64,000 nt of DNA from Sorghum bicolor (lineage: Eukaryota > Streptophyta > Magnoliopsida > Poales > Poaceae): the NCBI RefSeq assembly GCF_000003195.3, contig NC_012870.2, positions 46,056,614 through 46,120,613 on the forward strand. The letters run 5' to 3'. Below are positions 54,603-64,000 of the stretch, piece after piece. The first letter of the stretch is position 1; every line of letters starts with the position of its first letter. The notes under the pieces are model-generated. The model was not told the origin of the DNA, made no database searches, and saw only the letters and a list, made by a program, of their open reading frames with translations. The position numbers were made by a program, and so were the translations under genes.

Positions 54603-56781
54603 AGCTCCCCCAAGCTTAACCTTTGCTCGTCCCTGAGCAAAGATGAACTCAAGAGTTTCTAGAGTGGTTTTATGCCTTAAAGGTTCACATGCGTTCAAAC
54701 AAGATTTCATCTCTAGGTTAGAGTAAACTGTTAAGATTTAAACTTACTCATATTACCTTCCACCATGGGGCTTGCAACCGGCACTTGTGTCTTGAGCAGT
54801 TAAAAGATAGAACGGTCTAGTCAAGCACCATGTCTCTTGTTCTTCGATTAACTATAGCTCTGGAGTTTTTGTAGATTTTCAAATAAAACTCAGAGATTCC
54901 TTGTATGACTCTCTCAATTCTCTCTTTTGTGGTATTTCTGGATCCTTACCAAGGCAGTAATGGTGTATGCCTTCTCTCAAAGTATGTGGTATTTTTGGTA
55001 TGAGGCATAGTGGCATTGCCTTCTCTCTCACCCTACTCTAATAAGGTTTTGATATCTGGAGCTCATAGGTGGGAGACAGCTAATACATACTTACAAGACA
55101 TTTATTGCATAGTCAAACCATGAATCTAGAAGAACAAGTCAATAAGTCAAAATCAAGATGTGCATGTGTGGCGAATGAATGGTGTATGGTGATGATGGTG
55201 ATAACAATGGTGAAAGTCTGATTCTACTTGTGCTCTTTTGAGGGAATACATACCTTTCTTGCTCTTTTGAAACTTTTTGAGGAGAATGAGATGCTCTATA
55301 TTTTCTTTTTCTTTTCTCTCAGGTGGGTATCTTGTACCCCTAATTCTACTATCGGACACTTGTCCTTTTTTACCTCTCGTCTCACTTTTTCTTTTCTTTC
55401 GAGGTTTCGGGCACTTGCCCCTTTTTATTTTCTCGTATCTCTTTTTTTAGAGCACTCACCTCTTTAAATAATGTAGCAAGTGGTAGTAACCGAAATAACT
55501 TGAGCATTTATTTTACAGGGGAAAACAGAAATAGGAGAATGTTTTTGGCTATTCTTTCCCGGAATAGGAGTAGAATATTTTTGGGTGGTTCTGGAGATAG
55601 AAATGAGTGGACGTATGTGGATGCGTACTTCCGGAGTAGAAGCAACATGTGTGAGTGAACGTGCAAGTGAATCTTGATTTTAACCGCATGACAAGCTCCT
55701 AAGGGTCTACACAGCTTGACCACACTCAATGCTCATAAGTAGTAAAAAGTAAATGTATGGTTCATAGTCTAATAAGCATGTATATATGGCTGTGGTAGGG
55801 TTTTAAACTCTTATCATACAGGAACTCATCATGTGATATTTTAAAGATTTTCAAAGATAAAATTCTCTAGAATTCTAGCATCTCTAGGAACAGATAAACA
55901 GCAGCTCAACCTTCCCATATCATATCCGTTAACAACTTAGACTTTAGATCAAGTACTCTTCCCACAAGTTCAGGTTTAGAGCAAATCTTAATTAATAACA
56001 GTCATGCCTAAACTTGAGAGAGATTTCAATTTTGAGAACTAGTCATGGCAGAGCAACTATTCATCATTTTCATATGAGAGCTTATCACGAGGGTTCATAG
56101 CAATTTTTTTTATTTATTTAGCAAACTAAGCAAAGATATATATATATATATAAGCACAAAATCTTTATATGGGTTTTTATGATTATGCATCTTTTTATTA
56201 TTTGAGTAAAGTATAAACATGAGTAGAACACTTAGGTGGATAAATGGGGGTGCTCTCCCCCAAGCTGGATTTTGACGTAATTTCTCCTGATGTAGCTAGC
56301 AGGTGGCGGAGGTGTATTTGAATGTCGGCAGCACCCTGACAGCGATTAGGATGTCCTCCGTCTGCTAGTCTTCTTTGATCCTTAAATTCTGTGGAGCTCA
56401 AATAGACAACAAAGCTTTGTGGAACTAGTTAAGTGTTAGCATAAATATCTAGCCTTTATCATGTTGAGCCTCCTCAATAAATGTTACACTCTTTGGTAGG
56501 ATCATAAATTTATTTTTATATTTTCATTTTTATAACACATAAATATATTTATTTTATTTTTATGCCACCACAGTGAATGTACTTATGGGTTTTATGCCAT
56601 GAGCATACTCACATAAGGCTTACTATTTTTAACATTTTTATTTTCTTTTCAAGATGATATGAACTTGATTAACTAAGCAAACTATTTTAAATAATTAAAA
56701 GGAAAAGGATAACTACCAAGTTTATCTCTTGGCAAGGCGTTCGGTGTTTTTTAAGTCCTCTGAACGGGACTCTCTGTTTTC

Positions 56782-57450
56782 TCAATCGTCCTGGGATTCG
56801 CTGGATGGCGTAGTCGGTGGTTCTGGCGGCGCCTGCTCTTCATGTATAACTATCTTCTCTCTACACACCTGACTCGGTGCTACGGTCTCCTCAGGACAGT
56901 TCTGTTCAAGTTGTATGTCTTCAGACCTTACCACTTCTCCTTCGTAGTCTGCCCATCCGTCCTTGATGATTTGCCTCCTCTGGTTGCGGTTGCGTCTTCT
57001 TCTTCTTATCCTGACCTGCTTAGAGTCTTCAACTATATAGTTAGGGTCAGTAAAATAGCGGTGTACTTTCTCAGAGGGGAAGTGCATGTGGACTTCTCCG
57101 GTTCTAATGTAGATGATTGCTTTAACGGTGCTGAGGAACGGTCTCCCAAGGATGATGGGTGGATCGTACTCGTCTTCTCCCATGTCAACAACCTGAAAAT
57201 CTGTGTGGACAAAATGATCGTCTATTTTGACAGGGACATCAGTTACTATACCTTCAATCTTTCAGAATGTCTGATCTACCATCTAGAGCTGAATGTATGT
57301 CGATTTTAGGGGCATGGTTCCAAACAAGAGCTGATAGGTGACTGCGGCCATTATGTTGACGCTTGACCCGGTGTCGCAAAGCGTCTTCTAGAAGTTGTAT
57401 CCATTAATGGAGCACTGGATGCTTGGGATACCTGAGTCATCCTTTTTGGT
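56782..57450 (-). pseudogene. Retropepsin-like domain 2 of element 6
   Basis: The main frame (56782-57183) reads DEYDPPIILGRPFLSTVKAI and a basic RIRRRRRNRNQRRQIIKDGW, then an acidic C-terminus. Upstream (57183-57400) the same domain continues, with the active-site region near 57350-57375 and a stop near 57310, so the copy is broken. Confidence 0.75.
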
Positions 57451-58008
57451 CAGGAACGGTGACCTCCTTGATCTGCAGTGACCATCTTAGCTGACTCGTT
57501 CCACATTTGCTTGTTCCTGTTCCTCCTGTTGGTCCTCTTCCTTGGTTCATGTCGGGATTGCTCTGAGATTTGTGTAATCTTGTTCTCGAAGGAAAACATC
57601 TCCTTCCTTCCCTTGATGTAGAAACTAATCTTGGCAGCACTAGCGTAGATGACAGCTCCCGAGGTGTTCAGGAATGGCCTCCCTAGGATGATGGGTGCCC
57701 TCTCATCAGTACCAGTCTCTATCACCATGAAGTCTACTGGGGCGTACAAGGTACTAACTCGGACGTAGAGGTTCTTCAATATCCCCTTTGGGAAACTTAG
57801 TGTCCGATCTGCAAGTTGCAAACACATGGTTGTTTCTAGTAAAAGGATGTGTAAAGAATTTTTCATAGAGTACCTTGGGCATAATGTTGACGTTGGAGCC
57901 AAAGTCGCAGAGTGCTTCTGGGAAGTCCACCATGCCGATGGAGATCGGGATGACGGGGCATCCTGGATCGCTTCTCTTGACCGGCAGAAGGTCAGTAATT
58001 ACTTCCAC
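57450..58008 (-). pseudogene. Retropepsin domain 1 of element 6
   Basis: Two overlapping frames show EALCDFGSNVNIMPKVLYEK and TMCLQLADRTLSFPKGILKN, then PIILGRPFLNTSGAVIYASA. A one-base shift near 57840 separates them. Confidence 0.75.
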
Positions 58009-58020
58009 AACGGGGTTACT

Positions 58021-58332
58021 CTAGTAGTTACCTGCATCCAACATGTCTACAAGATTTGCAGATTCTGAGTAGTTAGGCCTCTGTTGATTCCAACCTTGAT
58101 TTTGTTGAGGACGGTTGTAGTAGTTGTTGTTGTTATTGTTGATGTAGTCCACGTCCTCAAGCATCTCAGGGCAGTGATTGCCTAAGTGTCCAGTATCTCC
58201 ACACTCCTCACAAGTCATGTGAGAGTCGTAGACGTGCATGACTTCCTTCTTATCTCCAGCTCTATCATCGAGCTTCTTCATGAACAGGTCTAGCTTGGCA
58301 GACAACATGTCTACTTCCTTGAGCTGGTGCAT
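58021..58332 (-). pseudogene. Gag zinc-knuckle end of element 6
   Basis: The 103-codon frame starts MHQLKEVDMLSAKLDLFMKK, carries CEECGDTGHLGNHC and an Asn/Tyr-rich tail, and matches 43563-43806. Upstream (58340-58503) the sequence differs from the element 4 gag and instead matches 32551-32720 of element 3. Confidence 0.8.
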
Positions 58333-58503
58333 ATCTCCACCCCTCTTGCGTGTCTAGGTGTTGGCAGCATCCTGCTCAGTGTGTTTGTGCTCGTAGATCC
58401 AGGTTCTTCACTTGGTGGAGTCTGGGAGTTGTAAAAGTCCTTCATATTTTGCTCGAAGTGTACCTGCTCATAGAGACAAGGCAGAGATCAAGTGCATGGG
58501 CCC

Positions 58504-61327
58504 TGTTGGTGGAAAACACTATTGGTGCAAAAGTGATCTGCAAACACAAAGGGCTAATACCCGATTCAAACGTTAAGGCGTGCCAGCCGATTTGACCTTA
58601 CAATCGACAAAGGTGGTAAATCGACCACTTTGGTCCCGACAACAGCGATGCGCCCGGATGTCACGGCCAAGAGGTGATCACGCGGAACTTTGAGAACACG
58701 CCGAGTCTGACTCGACGAATTCCTAAGAACTCGTAGTAAAAAGAAAATATGACGAAGTCGTAAAAAAAGTAGATGCTGGAATATGAGTAAAAACTTGTGT
58801 TTGATTGATTGATAGATATCTCTTTACATTGCCCTAGGATCTACATTTATACCCTATCCAACGAGCTACAACCAGACACGACTAGGACTCAAATTCCAAA
58901 TTAAATGGAACCCGTACACAAAACGAATTCTAATAACTAAGGAAAGCATAAAACTACCCCCTTGTAGCCGACCAGGGCACCGCCACAAATCAATCGGCAA
59001 CCTCCACGTTTTTCTTTAGAGCCATCGGCAGACCTCCTATTGTGGCTATCGGCAAACATTGATACTGGTCATCGGCATGAACACGTCACCACTTCTGGAC
59101 TTAGTCACATTCAGTTGTCTCCCCGTCGGCAACCACCTTCATCGGCAACTTCCCTGTAGACTAGTTACCGTTGCTTCATCTGCCGATCTATACTTTACTA
59201 ACCCCAGGTACGCATCAAAAGATACGTGTCAAAAAATGGTGTCAACACATGCCCCCCAATTTCGGAGTATAAAATCATTAATGCTCCAAAATTCTCTGCA
59301 GTAATGATGCCTTTCCGCAATTAATTCTCTCAATTTGGTAATCGGCCGTTAAATCCGAACAACCTTGGTCCGATTCTCCTGCAGATTCCTCGAATTCCTC
59401 AACCTCCCGATCCGAATCTCCCCACTTTATGTGCCCATCGGCAATATTACCGTTAGAGGGAACTGCCGATGGACCGACCAGGAAATCTTGTATAGTGGAA
59501 TATCTTCAAAATCATGACCGCTTGCTGTCAAATCACCTGCGCAATCCCTTGATTACCGTGCGAACAGTTACCATATCCACCTAAACACCCTCGGATTTCA
59601 CGGATGCGGCAAAGAGATAAGTCAGATTTGCCCCTGCCCGATTTGTCTTATAAATACTTCCTTCTCCGGTACTCCTCCTCCATCTTATCATTCTACAACC
59701 CAAAATCTACTTTCCTGGCGGCAGCACCACCCGAGGATTCCAAGAACTTCAACAAAGGCCTTCTTCACCAATCCCCCAAGTCTTCGATCTTCTTCTTTGC
59801 GAGGAAATGGCCATCAACTTCGTCATTCCTGAGGTCAGTTTACCACCCTTCTTTTTCCGCACTCTTGCCGTATTCCTGTTCATCCGCAATTCCTTTTACT
59901 GAATACTCATTTTTCTTTTTGTTCTTTCTTTTATCCTCAAAAACTTTTAGGATTTGGCCGATAAGATCGTAATTCCTACCAATCAACCTCACCTCTATTG
60001 TCTTGGCCCGCTAGGAAATCCAGATCCCACCGATCTAATAAATGCAGAGACAAACAGAATCCCCTTTAGAGCCGAAAACTTCTCCCTAGATCTATGGAAA
60101 GATGCCTTCCGTTCCTGGCCCAGTCCTACCAAGGGATGGAAGGATTGGTTCCTGAGAGTCAGCCATTCAAATGAGGTTCAATGGGGCGAGCGGAAGTTAG
60201 ACCAGTGCATTAGATTGTCTCTTGCCGATATGGAGAGGAATGAGTCACTGTTAATTGCTGCTTCGTACTTTTGGTCAGACACGCTTAATGCTTTTGTGTT
60301 TGGCCATGGCCCTACTTCTCCTACACTTGCCGATGTACTCATGCTCACCGGCTTAGACATATCCACTCCCGATAACAGCCATCTATTTGACACCAAACCC
60401 AGTTCTAAGGTAGAAACTCATGCTATTGGCGGTTGGTCTGGGTACATTCAGAAGTACCGAAAAACAGGACCTGTCAGTGCAAAGGAACAAACCACTTTCC
60501 TGAATATGTGGCTAGATAAGTTTGTATTCTGTGGCCGATCGGCAGGACCAACCTCCGTTTACTTTTCGGCAGCAGAAAGATTAGCCAATGGTGGACGATT
60601 TCCTCTTGGCCGATACTTGCTCGGCTCTGCTTATCACCTCCTCCACCAGGTAGCCAAGAAACTTCTGCTAGGTTAATCCATCGGCAACTTAGGAGGTCCT
60701 TGGTGGTTTATCAACATGTGGCTTAGTCTCCACATGCACAAACGCCTTGAATTCGACCTCTTTGCACAGCGCTTCCCCAGGGACATAGCCAAGGATTATG
60801 AATTGGATGAAGAAGAATCGACAACTCGTTCCCCCTTGAACTTTGGCGAAGCTGCCATAGTGCTACCTGGCACAGGTGGTAATGAAGACCAGGTTAGCTG
60901 ATTCTTTCAGACTCTCTATGAAGGTCTGACCAGAGAACAACGTGCATGGATGCCTTATGAAGATCCAGACACCAGATTTCCCCTGACTTCCATCCCTTCA
61001 ATGATACTCTCAACAAGGACCGTGATGTGATGATGGCAATTATCACCCCAAGGGCCATACCAGTGAATTTCTTTGGTAGTGGGAAAGCTTCCAATCTGAC
61101 CTATGAGTTCTACAATCTATCGGCACTAGCCCGTCAGCTAGCCTTTGGACAGCTGCCGATTGCACTTTGCTACGCCGATGTGGTAAAGCCGAGGGAGACC
61201 ATCACTAGCAATCTTGAGTGGATCAGAATAGCTCAACTTCCGCCGAACACCGATACAGATGTCGATCTATCGGCTTGGATCCCAGCCCTCTTCATTACTC
61301 AGGCATACAAACAGTGGTGGGAGGAGT
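58504..61327 (+). mobile_element. Element 7 carrying a PMD gene, left part
   Basis: It starts TGTTGGTGGAAAACACTATTGG directly at the gag of element 6. A similar end in mirror form (GTTTTCCACCAACA) occurs at 32537-32550. A GTGTCAACA near 59240 could be an LTR end. Many CGGCA/ATCGGC words give it a distinctive composition. It encodes a plant mobile domain protein on the plus strand and is interrupted at 61328. Whether the termini are LTR or long TIR cannot be decided here. Confidence 0.5.
59807..61327 (+). pseudogene. Plant mobile domain (PMD) protein, transposon-borne
   Basis: Exon 1 (59807-59833) encodes MAINFVIPE with donor GAG|GTCAGT. Exon 2 starts after TTTTAG at 59951. The body reads WKDWFLRVSHSNEVQWGERK, FGHGPTSPTLADVLMLTGLD and WLDKFVFCGRSAGPTSVYF, the signature of the PMD/aminotransferase-like family found in both plant genes and transposons. 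A stop at 60674-60676, another near 60899 and a frameshift near 61000 break it. It resumes (61027-61327) with NFFGSGKASNLTYEFYNLSA and ends at the next insertion. Its function in transposons is unknown. Confidence 0.75.
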
Positions 61328-63198
61328 TGTAACAGAACCGCCCAAATTATAAGAGATTAAGCCTAATAGCGACCATTTGCATAGTCAAACCATCGAGCTT
61401 AAGCCCATATAATCCCAGTAGTCTGTGAAATCTCGAAGGATTTCAAACCACATATCGTACATACAGCCAAGATTGTAATAAGTTCAGCGGTCACCATTCA
61501 CAGTTACATCCAGTTCGAAAACATTCATCGAAAACATCGGAGAGCTTAAAGTTATTACAAACCAAGTTCACAGGTAGCAGAAGCTTCATAGTTGAAAATA
61601 ACACACACACACTTAGTCTGATACAGTGCCATAGTTTTGGTCATTCCCACAAAAGCAAAAGAAGAGACGGAGTGACCATCGCCCTTGGTCTAGTCATCAC
61701 CCATAGCTGGGTACAAGCAGAGGATGCAATAACCATAGTACATTTGACCATCTGCAAAACAACATGGGAGTAGAACCCTGAGTACGAGAATGTACTCAGC
61801 TAGACTTACCCGTCATAAACTCGAAAATAAAGACTCTCAAAGGATCATGAAGGATATATAGTGGGGTTAGCTGACGACCTTTGCATAAAAGCACTCTTCT
61901 ATTAACATATCCTAAAGGAATCCTTCTTCTTTTAATTAGCTCAATGTTGAAAGTATCATTACCTATTATCTAGGTTTGCACCTGCACTATGGCAATCAAA
62001 ATGTAATAATATGATGGTACCTCATCATAGCATTCATGCAATTATTCATCATATGACTCAAGTGTTCCATAGTCCTTACTACGAGGACGAAGCTCATGTC
62101 AAGTGCTCATTGTCCAGGAGCGATGGCGATTCGAATCAATTTCTAACTAGCTGGCGAGGTATTCCCCACACAAACCACACTCAGTGATCAAGTGAGCTAC
62201 AGATCACCGTATTACACTATCCAGGACCAAATCGCGGGTTCGGCAGGCACCGCCAGTACCCGAGGACCGTTCCGACGACCGAGGTATCCAAGGTATACCA
62301 AGGTTGCGCGCCGCGCCCTCGTCGTTCTCCTCAACCATCACCAATACAGCGCATGGCGGCTCGACTCCCGACCCGGATAGTGTTCAGGCTTCGCGGTCGG
62401 AACGACTTATCCTTCCAGCTAAGTGTGGGGCATGCGTTCAACATGACAAGAGGGCCGTCAACGATCGGTCCTTAATTGACACAGGCAGAGGCACTACAGT
62501 CAACCCACCATAAGACCCTGCCCGGTCTCAAATTCCATTCCACACTTGGTCATTCTCTACCAAAGCAATCACTGCTCAATCAAGCCGGTATCCACCTATA
62601 TCTCGCAGGTGACAGGAAATCACCCGACTTCTACCGGACTAAGCAGGCTAAGCATAGACTCCGTGCCTATCTACATAGGACAAGGTAGATAAACGAGTAG
62701 GGGTAACAAGGAGTACATATGCATTAACGGTATCAAGCAATTCCTATCACTTAAATGCAACATAGTAGAACAAGCATAATATATTATTTAAGTTAGTGAG
62801 GATAGGGAGGCTTAGAATGCTCCGGGGCTTGCCTTTCTCAAACGTGCTGGGTCTGTGATCCGGGCACTCCTGCAGCTCTTCTCCGGGTTCCGGTGCTCCC
62901 AGAGGTTCCTGCTCCTGGATCTCCTCCGGCTCCTCGGGTCCTACCTCGTTCTCCTGCGAGCCTGTATGGTGCATGTATGCTCATGAGTGGAGTGCGAAAT
63001 GCCCGGGGTGCAATGCTCATGCGAGAGAATACCAGATGACTATGACATGGTGCATGGATGATTTATGTGGTCATTTACAAGGTAGTCAACATCATCCAAG
63101 AACATGCAATTGAATTAAACATCTATTGCATTCTCTTCTACAATTTGTACTCAAGTGTAACCGGCAACTCTCAAGATGCTTCAAAGATACACCAAACC

Positions 63199-63254
<56 letters not shown>

Positions 63255-64000
63255 CAATTCATAGTTTCTTTATTCATTTTTAGACCCCTCAAAAATAGCA
63301 TGTATTTCTGTTTATCAATAAATTCCACAAAAATTACAGGAGACTACCAGTCAAGCATAAAGTCCACCATAAATTTTTCATAATTTTTGGACACTTATTT
63401 TGAGCTACAAAAATCACAAGATTAATTAATAAAGGCAAGTATAATTACTCTACTGTGGTGTAAGTGTCAAACAGCAGATTTCATATTTTTATAATTTGCT
63501 TCATATCATAAGAAACACCAACAAAAAATTTCCAGATTAATTGCATGATCCAAATTTTTATTAAAAATCATAAACCACTGCGATGCAAGCATTTAAATCA
63601 CCATAAATTCATTTATTCAGCAAATAATGTGTAACATATTTTTCCTAGAGCCTAAACATACATGCAAAGCCAGCAAAACAAGTTTCACATTTTTCTGAGT
63701 TATATTTCAATTACCATGCATTTTCCAATTCCAGCAAAAACATGGATTAATTATTTCTGTCCAGAAAAAGTGTTTAAACATAACATGCAATTACATCAAA
63801 CTGTAGATCTGAGACTCTAGAACACATCAAAATTTATTTCACAAATTTTGGAGCTATAATTCTCAAGATATGGATTTTAGAACATTTAAACCATTTTCTA
63901 GAAAATCATTTTTTTGAAAAACAACTCAAATCCACCCTGGAACCAGCTAGGTGCACCCGGTGCAGTGCACCCGCGGTCGCTGACGAGCGGACCCGCCAGC
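61328..64000 (-). mobile_element. Long LTR of a Tekay/Del-like element, partial
   Basis: It begins TGTAACAGAACCGCCC exactly where the PMD frame stops and runs to the window edge without a large frame. The orientation is inferred as minus from words such as TTGCATCCTCTGCTTGTACCC on the minus strand (61710 region), familiar from long grass Del-type LTRs. Left TSD copy would be GGAGT (61323-61327). No internal domain is visible, so lineage is tentative. Confidence 0.45.
63202..63253. repeat. (AT)26 microsatellite
   Basis: An uninterrupted alternating TA run of about 52 bp. Confidence 0.97.

Larger units (their letters stand above)
53321..58503 (-). mobile_element. Tat/Athila-like element 6, inverted
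   Basis: The 3' LTR is 53321-54602 (minus sense), followed by the polypurine complement AGCTCCCCCAAGCTT (54603-54617). The 3' untranslated region, double protease (56782-58008) and gag end with zinc knuckle (58021-58332) follow. Same family as elements 3 and 4, opposite orientation. It is cut at 58504 by the next element; its 5' LTR is not in the window. The left TSD copy would be GGAGT (53316-53320). Confidence 0.85.

Noticed and set aside
61960..62740. Small ORFs in the right-hand LTR-like region
   Set aside because: Short, without motifs, and inside a presumed LTR; treated as chance frames.
1..64000. CRISPR arrays, rRNA or tRNA genes, bacterial operons
   Set aside because: No regularly spaced short repeats, no rRNA words, and no cloverleaf candidate noticed; spliced gene and plant transposons exclude a prokaryote.

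Overview
This is a plant nuclear window, almost certainly from a grass (Poaceae) and probably a panicoid such as a sorghum or sugarcane relative. The signs are a spliced plant UTP:RNA uridylyltransferase gene, grass-type CACTA, hAT, Helitron, LINE and Ty3/gypsy families, and draft-assembly N gaps at 12343-12442, 15194-15974 and 21142-21680. There is one recognisable host gene. Nearly everything else is transposable elements, many nested inside one another. Boundaries given here come from terminal motifs, target-site duplications (TSDs) and primer/polypurine sites read by eye; lineage names come from protein motifs and are less certain.

Left part (1-13675). A Ty3/gypsy element on the minus strand (gag-protease plus 5' LTR 2790-3830, running off the left edge) sits in an older Tat/Athila-like element whose 3' LTR is 4219-5456. 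That LTR abuts the right half of a CACTA transposon (5457-8539) carrying a Ulp1-like cysteine-protease domain. A probable Helitron follows (about 8886-13674). It carries spliceable exon pieces of one unidentified gene fused to a fragment of a zinc-finger homeodomain gene.

Host gene (13852-24996, minus strand). This is a URT1-type terminal uridylyltransferase. Exons 1, 2, 3, 5 and 6 are visible with consensus splice sites and compatible phases; a small exon 4 must lie in the 15194-15974 gap. Intron 2 is about 6 kb because it holds a solo LTR with a perfect TSD and a LINE that is itself split by a small deleted gypsy element. Intron 1 carries a second LINE tail. The upstream region holds a TIR element that may have picked up gene sequence.

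Right part (27409-64000). This is a nest of LTR and DNA elements. A CRM-like chromovirus (minus strand, 3' LTR starting 27409) is cut by a hAT element (27515-37761, 8-bp TSD). The hAT element contains an intact-ended LTR element (29577-37443, TSD CTCGT). The chromovirus is also cut by a small hAT-like element (38526-39370) and by a composite Tat/Athila-like block starting at 41829. That block has a palindromic left end, then a gag plus double-protease region, then one LTR, then a separate gag-pol region. The gag-pol region is cut at 53321 by an inverted relative, which is interrupted at 58504 by an element carrying a plant mobile domain (PMD) gene, which in turn ends in a long LTR-like sequence from 61328 to the window edge. 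The most unusual features are the inverted-repeat LTR, the LTR shared by two different internal regions, the tandem retropepsin domains, and the Helitron exon chimera.
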